From the NCBI GenBank assembly GCA_003054665.1, contig QAYY01000002.1, forward strand, positions 310,001-374,000: a stretch of 64,000 nucleotides of DNA. The letters are read 5' to 3'. Origin of the DNA: Opitutaceae bacterium EW11 (GTDB lineage Bacteria > Verrucomicrobiota > Verrucomicrobiia > Opitutales > Opitutaceae). The translations under genes and the position numbers were made by a program. The notes under the pieces were generated by a model, which did not search any database, was not told where the DNA came from, and was given only the letters and a program-made list of their open reading frames with translations. Below, piece after piece: positions 19,400 through 27,962 of this stretch; within the stretch, counting starts at the first letter, position 1; every line of letters begins with the position of its first letter.

Positions 19400-21652
19400 A
19401 TGTCGATGCCAGCGTTCGCCCACCGGGGCATTCTCCTCATTTGTGTGCTGCTCGCGGCGATTGTCGCGATGCCGACGTCGCGCGGCGATTCAGGATCTCC
19501 GCCCGAGGCTGCGGCGAAGACCGAACTCACGGCCGACATCGTGTCGGAGCGTCGCGCCGCGGTGCAGAACGAACTCGCGGCCGCCCGGGCCGCTCTCGCC
19601 AAACTGCCGGAAGGACAGCAACAGGAGGCGGGGCTTTGGCTGACGCAGGAAACGGCGCTCCTCGAACGCATCGAGAGCGTGTTTGCGGAGGATCTCCGCA
19701 CGCTCCAGCACGCCGCCGACCTGGCGGCGGAGGCGGCGACCGTCGAGCAGCGGCTCAAAAACCGGCGCCCTGCGGACGAGTACCTTCCGCTGCCGCATAA
19801 CCTGCAGCAGCTCGATCAGCTGTATGCGGAGCGCGACTACCTGGATGAGGCGATTGCGACCTTGAAGGAAGACGTGAGCAACGCCGCCGAGGCGCTGCAG
19901 GAGGCCCGCGACGTCCGGGAAGACCGCGACCGCGAACGCCGCACCGCGCGCGAGGCGTTGGGAACGGCGCGCGATCCCGTCAAGGCCCAGCGCCAGCTCC
20001 GGATCGCCGAACTGGAGAGCCGCCTCGCCCAGGAGACCGTCCAACTCCGCGAGACTGCCCTGCGCACGCTCCGCTTCCAACAATCCCTGCTCGGACCCAA
20101 AAGCGAACTTCTGCGCCCGAATCTGGAATGGCTGCGAGCCAACGTGGTCATCACCGACGAAGACGTGGCTGCGGTCCGCGCCACGCGCGAGAAGCGTCTC
20201 GCCGACGTCGAGGCGGCCCTGATCGCCGCGCGGGCCGATGCCGAAAAAACATCCCTCGCGGTGGTGCAGATCGAACGGCGTCCTCCCAGCGAGGTGTCCG
20301 TGGAGGAGCTCTCGTCGCGACGCGCCGACCGCCAGCTGGCGAGCCGCGTCGTCGCCGTCCTGACCGCCGAGCGCGACTACCTGAAGGAGCGCGAAACGGT
20401 GGCGCAGCTGCGCCGGCGGGTGCTCAACGGAAGCGCGCTGAGCACCGAAATGCGCAACTGGGAGGCCGAGAACCGCGTGCGGTTGGAGCGCCTCGAGCGG
20501 GACAGGCTGCTGCAGCGCGCCGAGCTGACGAAGACGCGCCGCGAGCTGCAGGATCTCCAGGCGCGGGTGACCGGGACCAACGGCAACGCCATTTCTCCGG
20601 GGCCCTGGGTGTCCGAACGCATGCAGCGCCTCGCCGCGTGGCACGCGTTGAACTCCAGCGAGCGCGCCGAGGTGCAGGGGTTGAAGGCGGAGCGACTCCG
20701 GCTCAAGGAGGAACTCGCCGGCCACGTCGGCTCCATCAGCGTCGACGAAGTGGTGGAGCTGGCGAAGCGCAGCGTCATCGCGGGCTGGGACTACGAGGTG
20801 TTTTCGGTGCAGGACCAGCCGGTCCGCGTGAAAACGGTCCTGGCCGTGATCGCGATCGTGTTTTCCGGGCACTGGCTCTGCCGCCGCTTGAGCGAACTGG
20901 CCGCAGCCGTCGTCTTCCGTCGCCTGGGAATGAATACGGGCCGCCGCGCCGCCTGGCAGACGCTCTCGTTCTACGGGTTGTTCAGCATCGTCGTCCTTGC
21001 CGCACTGGGGATGTTTCACCTTTCGCTGACCCAGTTCTCGGTCGTGAGCGGCGCGCTCGCGGTGGGCCTGGGTTTCGGAAGCCAGAATCTGCTGAGCAAC
21101 TTCATCAGCGGCGTGATCCTGCTGATCGAGCGTCCGGTGAGCAAAGGCGACGTGATCGAACTCGACGGCCAGCAGGTGACGGTCGAGAAGCTCGGCCCGC
21201 GCAGCACGATCGTCCGATCGAGGGACAACATTCACATGATCGTTCCCAACAGCCGGCTGCTGGAGCAGTCGGTGGTGAACTGGACGCTGACGGACGACAT
21301 CGTCCGGCGAAAGATCGCCGTCGGCGTTGCGTACGGCTCGCCCACGCGTCAGGTCGACAAGATTCTCCGCGAGGTTCTCGCGAGCGTGGAACGCGTCTGC
21401 CCCCAACCGGCTCCCAGCGTGACGTTCGTCGACTTCGGAGCGGACGCCCTGGTGTTCGAGGCGTTGTTCTACTGCGAGGTGGACGATCGGGTGGAGGTGG
21501 AGACGGAGCTCCGCCACCGCATCAACGAGGCCTTTGTCCGCGCGGGCATCGTCATGGCGTTTCCGCAGCGCGACATGCATCTGGATACGTCTCGTCCGCT
21601 GCAGATCGAGGTGCTCCACCCGGAGCTGCGGTCGGAACCGAAGCGGAAATGA
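19400..21652 (+). CDS. MscS-family mechanosensitive channel with long periplasmic coiled coil
   Basis: The 750-residue protein has a signal peptide (MSMPAFAHRGILLICVLLAA...), about 400 residues of charged helical coiled coil (residues about 30-450) and a few membrane segments near 475-560. A canonical MscS domain follows: the pore helix region (SVVSGALAVGLGFGSQNLLSNFISGVILLIERP), the beta domain (GDVIELDGQQVTVEKLGPRSTIVR...VPNSRLLEQSVVNW) and the cytoplasmic alpha/beta vestibule. Large MscS proteins with an extended periplasmic part resemble MscK/MscM and protect against osmotic down-shock. I used the ATG at 19400; the frame is open from 19217 but lacks protein-like sequence before the signal peptide. 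Confidence 0.92.
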   Translation: MSMPAFAHRGILLICVLLAAIVAMPTSRGDSGSPPEAAAKTELTADIVSERRAAVQNELAAARAALAKLPEGQQQEAGLWLTQETALLERIESVFAEDLRTLQHAADLAAEAATVEQRLKNRRPADEYLPLPHNLQQLDQLYAERDYLDEAIATLKEDVSNAAEALQEARDVREDRDRERRTAREALGTARDPVKAQRQLRIAELESRLAQETVQLRETALRTLRFQQSLLGPKSELLRPNLEWLRANVVITDEDVAAVRATREKRLADVEAALIAARADAEKTSLAVVQIERRPPSEVSVEELSSRRADRQLASRVVAVLTAERDYLKERETVAQLRRRVLNGSALSTEMRNWEAENRVRLERLERDRLLQRAELTKTRRELQDLQARVTGTNGNAISPGPWVSERMQRLAAWHALNSSERAEVQGLKAERLRLKEELAGHVGSISVDEVVELAKRSVIAGWDYEVFSVQDQPVRVKTVLAVIAIVFSGHWLCRRLSELAAAVVFRRLGMNTGRRAAWQTLSFYGLFSIVVLAALGMFHLSLTQFSVVSGALAVGLGFGSQNLLSNFISGVILLIERPVSKGDVIELDGQQVTVEKLGPRSTIVRSRDNIHMIVPNSRLLEQSVVNWTLTDDIVRRKIAVGVAYGSPTRQVDKILREVLASVERVCPQPAPSVTFVDFGADALVFEALFYCEVDDRVEVETELRHRINEAFVRAGIVMAFPQRDMHLDTSRPLQIEVLHPELRSEPKRK

Positions 21653-21671
21653 CCGGCCGGACCCCGGCCGG
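21653..21671. terminator. GC-rich hairpin between convergent genes
   Basis: A perfect 8-bp stem (CCGGCCGG, 21653-21660 with 21664-21671) with a 3-base loop directly follows the MscS-family stop codon. There is no T run on either strand, so a termination role is only a guess. It lies between the convergent channel and amylase genes. Confidence 0.3.
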
Positions 21672-21732
21672 CGTCGGGTCGGGGGATCGCAGGAATGCCG
21701 TGAAGCTATTCGCCGCCCGCGAGCGCCTAGCT

Positions 21733-24204
21733 TCAGTCGTGGACCGTCACCTGGATCGGGCGCGAGACGACGGACCCGGCGAGGTCGTGCACGAGCACCG
21801 TGTAGTTGCCGGAGTCGTTCAGGTTGCAGCGTTCGATCGCGAGGACGGCGGACGTCGCACCGGGAATCGGGTCACCGTCGCGCAACCACTGGTATTCGAG
21901 TTCGCCCGTTCCCGCAGCGGCGGCTTCGAGGCGGAGAGCGGCGCCGAGCCTCACCTCGCTGAGCGGCGGCGGTAGTCGGGAAAAATGGGGCGCCGTCGAA
22001 CCCCGAATGCCGTGGGCGCCGCCTTCGATCACAAGCTTCACCCCTTCGAGCGTCGTCGTGGCGCGGTGCCCGCGCAGATCGTCGACCGTGGCCAAAAAGG
22101 TGACGGACTCGTCGGTTCCCAGGTCCGCGGGTGGCGTCCAAAAGACCCGGTAGGGCGGCGCGTCGTCGGTTCCGAGGTAGAGGTATTCGTCCGGATGCGA
22201 CGCGCGTCGCAGCGCGAACGTCACCTCGGCGATCCCGTCTACGCCGGCGACCTCGCAGCTCAGCTCTGCGCGGCCGGCGAACGTCTGGCCGTCGCGTGTG
22301 GAAGGGACGAGCCTGACGGTGGCGCCGGCCCGGGGCGTTTTCCACATGATCGTCGGTGCGGGGACTCGGGAGACCAACGGCGATTTTGCCTTCCAGACCG
22401 CGTACTGCAGCGGCGCGAGCGAGAGGGAGACGCGCCCTGCGGCGTCGGCCGTCACCTCGGCGGAATCCGCGGGGGCGGTTCCGCGCGAGTCGAGCACGAG
22501 CGAGAAGGCGGCGCCGGACGGCTGGGCCGTCGGCACGAGAGCCTGCACGGTCTCGGTGCGCGAGTTGTTCAAGGCCACGATGAACTCGATCTTTTCGCTT
22601 CGATCGATCCGCGAGAAGGCAAACACCGCCGGCTTGTCCGTCTTCCTTACCAGCATGGCGCCGTTGCGGAGCGCGGGTTCGGTGGAGCGGAGTGTCGCCA
22701 GGGCGTGGATCGTGCGATAGAGCGGGTGAGAGGGATCGAACTTTTCGTCGGCTCCCGTGCGCTTGTTCCCGATCAGCGCAAGACGCCGGTAAGGTTCCGA
22801 CTGGCTGGGGAACATGTCCTCACGCGCCGCCATGTCGTTGCCGTAGCCGGTCATTCCCTGCTCGTCGCCATAATAGACGACGGGCTGGCCGCGGGAGAGG
22901 AGGAGCAACGCATGGCCTAGCTCCATCAGCCCGAGAAGCTGCCCGTCCGGAGCGCTTGGGTTGTCCTGCTTGAGGAAGAGGCCAAAACGTCCGGCGTCGT
23001 GGTTTCCAAGAAACGTCGGCGCGGAGTAGGCGTTGCTGTCGTGATCCGTGTAATAATCGTCGCGGGCAAAAAACTCGGCGAGTTTGGCCGCCGGCAAGCC
23101 GCGCGAGACGAAATCGCGGGCGGCGCCGAAGAAGCCGAAATCGAGGATGGCGTCGAGGGTCGCCTCGGTCGTGAACTCGCTCAGGAAAGGCACGTCGCCA
23201 CCGTCGTCCGCCACCTCGCCGAAAGAGAAGAACTCCGGTTTTCCGGCCTGGCGGGCCCTGGCCCGGATCGCGGGGGAAAACGCCTGCCAGAATTCCTTGT
23301 TCACGTGTTTCGCCGTATCGATGCGGAACCCGTCGACTCCGGCGGTCTCGATCCAGTGCGCGTAGACGTCGATGAAGCCGCGCACGACCTTCGGGTTTTC
23401 GGTGAAGAGATCGTCGAGCCCGACGAAATCGCCGTAGAGCGAATCCTCCCCCTTGAAGCTCGAGTTGCCGCGGTTGTGATAGAGCGTGAGGTCGTTCAAC
23501 CAGGCTGGGTTCTTCACCTGTCGTTCCACTTCGGATACCACGGGCACGTGGGGGAAACTGCGCTCGACGGAGAGAACGGGAAAACCGTCCGGCGAACCGA
23601 TGCCGTTGTACGCCAGCGCCCGTTCGTCGAACGGTTTCCCGCCGGCGTCGCGGTAGGGCGCGGCGACGCGGCTGCGGTAGGTCGTGGTGCCGTCGCGGTA
23701 GGCGATTACGTCCGCGGTGTGGTTGACGATGATGTCCATGACCACCCGAAGCCCTCGCGCGTGCGCCTGCCGGACGAACTCCTGGAATTCGGCGTCGGTG
23801 CCGAGGTGGGGATCGATGTGGAGGAAGTCGGTGATCCAGTAGCCGTGGTATCCGGCGCTTCCGCTCTGGACGGCCTTGTTGCGGAACGGCGGAGTGACCC
23901 AGATCGCGGTGGCGCCGAGGTTCTGGATGTAATCGAGATGCGCGGCGAGGCCGGCGAAATCGCCGCCGTGGTAATAGCCGATCGCGGTGGGGTCGAAGCC
24001 GTGCTGCTCCCTCCCACCGGCGATGCCGCCGCGGTCGTTCGCGGGAGAGCCGTTGGCGAATCGGTCTGTCAGGACGAAGTAGAGAATCTGGCCGGAGCCC
24101 GGCTGATGGGCGCGGGGCACGACGACCGGCGACACGTCGGCGCGGCCTGCCCAGGGCAGGAGCGCGGCAAACAGCAGACATGAAGCGCGCAGGGGATGGA
24201 TCAT
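21733..24204 (-). CDS. Secreted alpha-amylase (GH13) with C-terminal Ig-like domain
   Basis: The 823-residue protein has a signal peptide (about 22 residues, ending WAGRAD) and a GH13 barrel with all four conserved regions: DIIVNHT, the nucleophile D296 in GFRIDTAKH, the acid/base E330 in FSFGEVAD and D403 in FLGNHDAG. A beta-sandwich C domain follows, then a region with a starch-module-like look (about 600-720) and a terminal Ig-like domain (about 735-823, YQWLRDGDPIPGATSAVL...NDSGNYTVLVHD). It should cut alpha-1,4-glucans outside the cytoplasm. I chose the ATG at 24204 because it opens the signal peptide; the frame is open to 24558 without protein-like sequence. It is divergent from malQ and belongs to the same maltodextrin locus. 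Confidence 0.92.
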   Translation of the reverse strand: MIHPLRASCLLFAALLPWAGRADVSPVVVPRAHQPGSGQILYFVLTDRFANGSPANDRGGIAGGREQHGFDPTAIGYYHGGDFAGLAAHLDYIQNLGATAIWVTPPFRNKAVQSGSAGYHGYWITDFLHIDPHLGTDAEFQEFVRQAHARGLRVVMDIIVNHTADVIAYRDGTTTYRSRVAAPYRDAGGKPFDERALAYNGIGSPDGFPVLSVERSFPHVPVVSEVERQVKNPAWLNDLTLYHNRGNSSFKGEDSLYGDFVGLDDLFTENPKVVRGFIDVYAHWIETAGVDGFRIDTAKHVNKEFWQAFSPAIRARARQAGKPEFFSFGEVADDGGDVPFLSEFTTEATLDAILDFGFFGAARDFVSRGLPAAKLAEFFARDDYYTDHDSNAYSAPTFLGNHDAGRFGLFLKQDNPSAPDGQLLGLMELGHALLLLSRGQPVVYYGDEQGMTGYGNDMAAREDMFPSQSEPYRRLALIGNKRTGADEKFDPSHPLYRTIHALATLRSTEPALRNGAMLVRKTDKPAVFAFSRIDRSEKIEFIVALNNSRTETVQALVPTAQPSGAAFSLVLDSRGTAPADSAEVTADAAGRVSLSLAPLQYAVWKAKSPLVSRVPAPTIMWKTPRAGATVRLVPSTRDGQTFAGRAELSCEVAGVDGIAEVTFALRRASHPDEYLYLGTDDAPPYRVFWTPPADLGTDESVTFLATVDDLRGHRATTTLEGVKLVIEGGAHGIRGSTAPHFSRLPPPLSEVRLGAALRLEAAAAGTGELEYQWLRDGDPIPGATSAVLAIERCNLNDSGNYTVLVHDLAGSVVSRPIQVTVHD

Positions 24205-24557
24205 CTCGCGAGCGAAGCGGATTCGGAAGCCTGAGGCAAAAACCACGGGCGGGAGAAGTCCTCGATGTACCGGAATAAACTTAGAGGCTGCTTCGGAAGG
24301 CGAGAAGGACTCACGCCGGGCGGAACGTGCCGTTCTGGTTTGTTCGGCGGACCTCTCGCCGCGGCTCCACCTAAGATTTGTCCCGACTATATCGGAAAAT
24401 TGCGAGATTGGCGCATGGAGTCGGCGAGTCCGCGCGGCGACAGTGGCGGCAGGCTGGCGTGCCTCGTGCTCGCCAGAAATCAACATCCGCCCGGCGGCGG
24501 CTCGCCGAACGGCTTTCCTCGAAGCCGACCGCCCGGGTTCTCCGATTTTCCGCTGCA
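24205..24557. other. Divergent promoter region between amylase and malQ
   Basis: 353 bases that must hold the control elements of both genes. An A+T-richer patch lies at about 24374-24410. I found no dyad here matching the one at 27634 and no promoter I would defend. Confidence 0.5.
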
Positions 24558-26147
24558 ATGACCCCTCTCTCTTCAGGCTGGCTTCAGGATCGGGCGTCCG
24601 GCGTCCTCGCGCATGTTTCTTCGCTGCCCGGCGAATTCGGAATCGGCAACCTGGGTCCGAGCGCCCGCCGGTTCGTCGACTTCCTGAGCGAGGCCGGCGT
24701 GAGGCATTGGCAGATCTGTCCGCTCGGCCCGACGGGCTACGGCGATTCGCCGTACCAGTCGTTCTCCAGCTTCGCGGGCAATCCGTACTTCATCGACCTC
24801 CAGGAATTGGTCGACGCCGCCCTGCTCACGGAAACCGAAGTCGCGCCGCTGCGCGCCCTTCCCCGCGAGCGGGTGGATTTCGGACGTCTCTACGAACTCT
24901 TCTGGCCGATCATCGCCGGCGCTCATCGGCGGTTCATCGCCTGCGGTGAGCGGATCGACGGCTGGGAACCGTATCGAGACTTCTGCGACGCTCATCGCTC
25001 CTGGCTGGAACCCTACGCCGATTTCATGGCGTTGAAGTCGCAGTTCGGGGGTCGGCCCTGGAACCAGTGGCCGGAGCCCCTTTGCACCTGGACGGAAGCG
25101 TTGCGCGAGGGCCTGGCGCCGACGACTGCGGTTCACGCGGCCTGCCACGCTTTCGCCCAGTACGTGTTTTTCGACCAATGGCGCCGCCTGCGCGACTACG
25201 CTCGCGAGCGGGAGGTTTCGATCATCGGGGACGTGCCGATCTTCGTCGCGCTCGACAGCGCCGACACCTGGCAGAATCGCGCGGTCTTCCGGCTCGACAA
25301 ACGCGGCGTGCCGCTCGCCTCGGCCGGAGTGCCGCCGGACTACTTTTCCGAGTTCGGCCAGTTCTGGGGGAATCCTCTCTACGACTGGAGCCATCTCGCG
25401 GAAACCGGCTTCGGCTGGTGGGTGGAGCGGCTGCGCTCCGCGTTTTCGATGTACGACATCGTGCGCCTCGACCACTTCCGCGGCTTCGAGACTTTCTGGG
25501 AAATCAAGGCCGGCTCGGAGGACGCGCGCACCGGCCACTGGCGCAAGGGTCCTGGTATCGCTTTTTTCAGGACGGTGATGCGGCACCTTCCGGAGGCGAA
25601 GATCATCGCCGAGGATCTGGGCTACATCACCGAGGAGGTGGTGGCGCTGAGGAAGACGGCCGGCCTTCCGGGAATGAAGATTCTCCAGTTCGGCTACGGT
25701 CACGACGACAACAACGTGAACCTCCCGCATTTTTTCCCGCGCGACTGCGTGGTCTACACCGGCACCCACGACAACACCACGACCCGCGGGTGGCTGGAGA
25801 GCCTCCCGCCCGAGCAGGCGCTTCGCGTCGACTCGTATTTCTCCCTCGGCGGCAGCAAGTCGTCCTGGCCGCTCGTGCGGGCGGCGTTCGCCTCCGTCGC
25901 CCGCCTCGCTGTGATCCCGATGCAGGACCTGCTCGATCTCGACGCCGAGGCGCGAATGAACCGGCCGGGAACCCCGGACGGCAACTGGCAGTGGAGGTTC
26001 ACCGACGAGCAGATGCTTCATCTCGCGGTGGAGAAAACCGCGTTGCTCCGCGAGTGGCACGAGCTCTTCGACCGCACCGGCGAAACCAAACAGCGCGAGT
26101 ACAGCGCTCCGCCGAACGCGCCGGCGCAGGCCGGCGTTGCCCACTGA
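24558..26147 (+). CDS. malQ: 4-alpha-glucanotransferase (amylomaltase, GH77)
   Basis: MalQ transfers maltodextrin segments between chains in the cytoplasm and releases glucose. The 529-residue protein shows the family signatures in order: GDSPYQSFSSFAGNPYFIDL, GDVPIFVALDSADTWQN, the nucleophile D305 in VRLDHFRGF, the acid/base E352 in IIAEDLGYIT and D405 in YTGTHDNTTT. The length matches bacterial amylomaltases of the short type. The ATG at 24558 is right before the family N-terminus (SSGWLQDRASGVLAHVSSLPG is reached at once); an in-frame extension upstream has no similarity. The MFS carrier starts 49 bases downstream, so the two probably form an operon. Confidence 0.96.
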   Translation: MTPLSSGWLQDRASGVLAHVSSLPGEFGIGNLGPSARRFVDFLSEAGVRHWQICPLGPTGYGDSPYQSFSSFAGNPYFIDLQELVDAALLTETEVAPLRALPRERVDFGRLYELFWPIIAGAHRRFIACGERIDGWEPYRDFCDAHRSWLEPYADFMALKSQFGGRPWNQWPEPLCTWTEALREGLAPTTAVHAACHAFAQYVFFDQWRRLRDYAREREVSIIGDVPIFVALDSADTWQNRAVFRLDKRGVPLASAGVPPDYFSEFGQFWGNPLYDWSHLAETGFGWWVERLRSAFSMYDIVRLDHFRGFETFWEIKAGSEDARTGHWRKGPGIAFFRTVMRHLPEAKIIAEDLGYITEEVVALRKTAGLPGMKILQFGYGHDDNNVNLPHFFPRDCVVYTGTHDNTTTRGWLESLPPEQALRVDSYFSLGGSKSSWPLVRAAFASVARLAVIPMQDLLDLDAEARMNRPGTPDGNWQWRFTDEQMLHLAVEKTALLREWHELFDRTGETKQREYSAPPNAPAQAGVAH

Positions 26148-26196
26148 CGGCCCTCCGGGAGTTGCCGCCGACCCAACCCGCGCAGAGGATCACTTT

Positions 26197-27543
26197 ATGT
26201 CCGCAGCTACCCCGACCGCTGTCCCGGCGAACGCCGATCGCCTCGCCCCGCTGCCGCTTCTGGCGATCTTCAATCTGAGTTTCGGCTTTCTGGGCATCCA
26301 GTTCGGCTGGGGCCTTCAGATGGCCAACATGAGCGCCATCTACCAGTACCTCGGAGCCAGCGAGGGACAGCTGCCGATTCTCTGGCTCGCCGCTCCGCTC
26401 ACCGGGCTGATCGTGCAGCCGATCATCGGATACTACAGCGATCGCACGTGGACGCGGCTCGGCCGACGCCGGCCCTATTTTCTCTGCGGCGCCCTGCTCG
26501 CGAGCGCCGCGCTGGTGGCGATGCCGAACTCCTCCACGCTCTGGATGGCCGCGGGACTGCTCTGGGTTTTGGACGCCTCGGTGAACATCAGCATGGAGCC
26601 GTTTCGCGCCTTCGTCGGCGATCTGCTGCCTCCGAAGCAGCGAAAGTCCGGCTTCGCGATGCAGAGCATGTTCATCGGCTTCGGCGCGGTGGTCTCGCAA
26701 CTGATGCCGCTTTTCATGTCGCGCGTGCTGGGCGTCTCCGGAACGACGGCCGGCAGCCACATTCCCCGTTCCGTCGAGCTCTCGTTTTACATCGGTGCGG
26801 TGGTGTTTCTGGGCGCCGTGCTCTACACCATCGTCACCACGAAAGAGCATCCGCCTGCGGGAGGTCAGTCCGCGGCTTCCGAAGCCTCGCACGGTGCGCT
26901 CGGCACGGTCGGCGCGATCTTCGGCGGCGTCCTCGAGATGCCGCGGACGATGCGGCGGCTGGCGGTCGTGCAGTTCTTCACCTGGCTCGGCCTGTTTTGC
27001 CTTTGGATCTATTTCACTCCGGCGATCGCGCAGACGATCTTTCACGGGAAGCCGGGCTCTCCGGAGTACGAGAACGGGGTGGAATGGGGCGGCTTCTGTT
27101 TTTCCATCTACAGCTTCGTCGCGTTCGGCTTTGCCTTTGTCCTACTGGCGGTGGCGAACCGCTTTTCCGCGCGGGCCATCCACGCCGTGTGCCTCTGCTG
27201 CGGCGCGCTCGGCCTGATTTCGGTCGGGTGGTGGGAAAACCAATACGGCCTGATCGTCTCGATGGTCGGAGTCGGCATCGCCTGGGCGAGTATTCTCTCG
27301 ATGCCGTACGCTCTCCTGGCGAACTGCATTCCGCCGACGCGCATGGGCTACTTCATGGGCGTATTCAACTTCTTCATCGTGCTGCCGCAGATCGTGGCCT
27401 CGACGCTGCTCGGCCCGGTTGTGAATCATTTCGTGCAGGGCCGGCCGATGCCGGTGGTGATGGCGGGCGGCGTCTCGCTCCTGTTCGCCGCAGCGGCGCT
27501 GGCTTTCGTCCGGGAGGACACGCCGGCGACGAACGCCGCCTGA
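26197..27543 (+). CDS. MFS sugar carrier, SLC45/MalT-like (probable maltose/maltodextrin importer)
   Basis: This 448-residue integral membrane protein has about twelve hydrophobic segments. The N-terminal part (GWGLQMANMSAIYQYLGA, LWLAAPLTGLIVQPIIGYYS, DRTWTRLGRRRPYFL) is typical of the SLC45-like proton-sugar symporters found beside TonB receptors and amylases in Xanthomonas, Caulobacter and Bacteroidetes. The RxxxLGRRRPY loop is the family's MFS motif. I used the ATG at 26197, which has AGAGGA about 8 bases upstream; the open frame reaches back into malQ. From its neighbours the substrate is probably maltose or short maltodextrins, which is an inference from context. Confidence 0.85.
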   Translation: MSAATPTAVPANADRLAPLPLLAIFNLSFGFLGIQFGWGLQMANMSAIYQYLGASEGQLPILWLAAPLTGLIVQPIIGYYSDRTWTRLGRRRPYFLCGALLASAALVAMPNSSTLWMAAGLLWVLDASVNISMEPFRAFVGDLLPPKQRKSGFAMQSMFIGFGAVVSQLMPLFMSRVLGVSGTTAGSHIPRSVELSFYIGAVVFLGAVLYTIVTTKEHPPAGGQSAASEASHGALGTVGAIFGGVLEMPRTMRRLAVVQFFTWLGLFCLWIYFTPAIAQTIFHGKPGSPEYENGVEWGGFCFSIYSFVAFGFAFVLLAVANRFSARAIHAVCLCCGALGLISVGWWENQYGLIVSMVGVGIAWASILSMPYALLANCIPPTRMGYFMGVFNFFIVLPQIVASTLLGPVVNHFVQGRPMPVVMAGGVSLLFAAAALAFVREDTPATNAA

Positions 27544-27962
27544 ACCGCGGTGGGCCGAGCGGCCGGGCCGGTTGGGCGCGCCGGTGTTGACGGGCGTTTC
27601 GGCCGCGTCGCGGGTTCTGCGGAGGCGATGCGCTTCGCAATGTTGCGAAATCCAGCACGGCGGTGAGCCTCCGCGAGTGCTCGGATGCGGGTGATTTGCC
27701 CTCGGCCTGTGTGGGGCCCGCCACACGCCGTTTGCGTGCGTGTTTTCGGCGCGGGAACCGGCGAGGACGATTCACAGACGTCGATCAAAGTTTTTTCCTG
27801 TCCATCGCGGATTTCTACTGGATAACCGCATAGCGAAAGAACGGTGCAGCTACACGGTAGGAGGCATACCCCGGCCCCTAGCGCCGAACCGGCCCACATC
27901 GAAGACGGAGACCGGCAGCGCGCAGTCCAGGGGTAGGACACAACGATCAACCCAAGCACCCC
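27544..27962. other. Leader/promoter region of the TonB receptor gene
   Basis: 419 bases. A perfect dyad lies at 27634-27649, and an A+T-richer stretch (27786-27840) lies 120-180 bases before the receptor start, where a promoter could be. There is no terminator with a T run after the MFS gene, so read-through from malQ is possible. Confidence 0.5.
27634..27649. promoter_or_regulatory. Perfect dyad, candidate operator
   Basis: TTCGCAATGTTGCGAA is a perfect 7-bp inverted repeat with a 2-base centre, 90 bases past the MFS stop and 313 bases before the receptor start. The size and symmetry fit a dimeric repressor site (LacI or GntR type). No such regulator gene is visible nearby. Confidence 0.5.
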
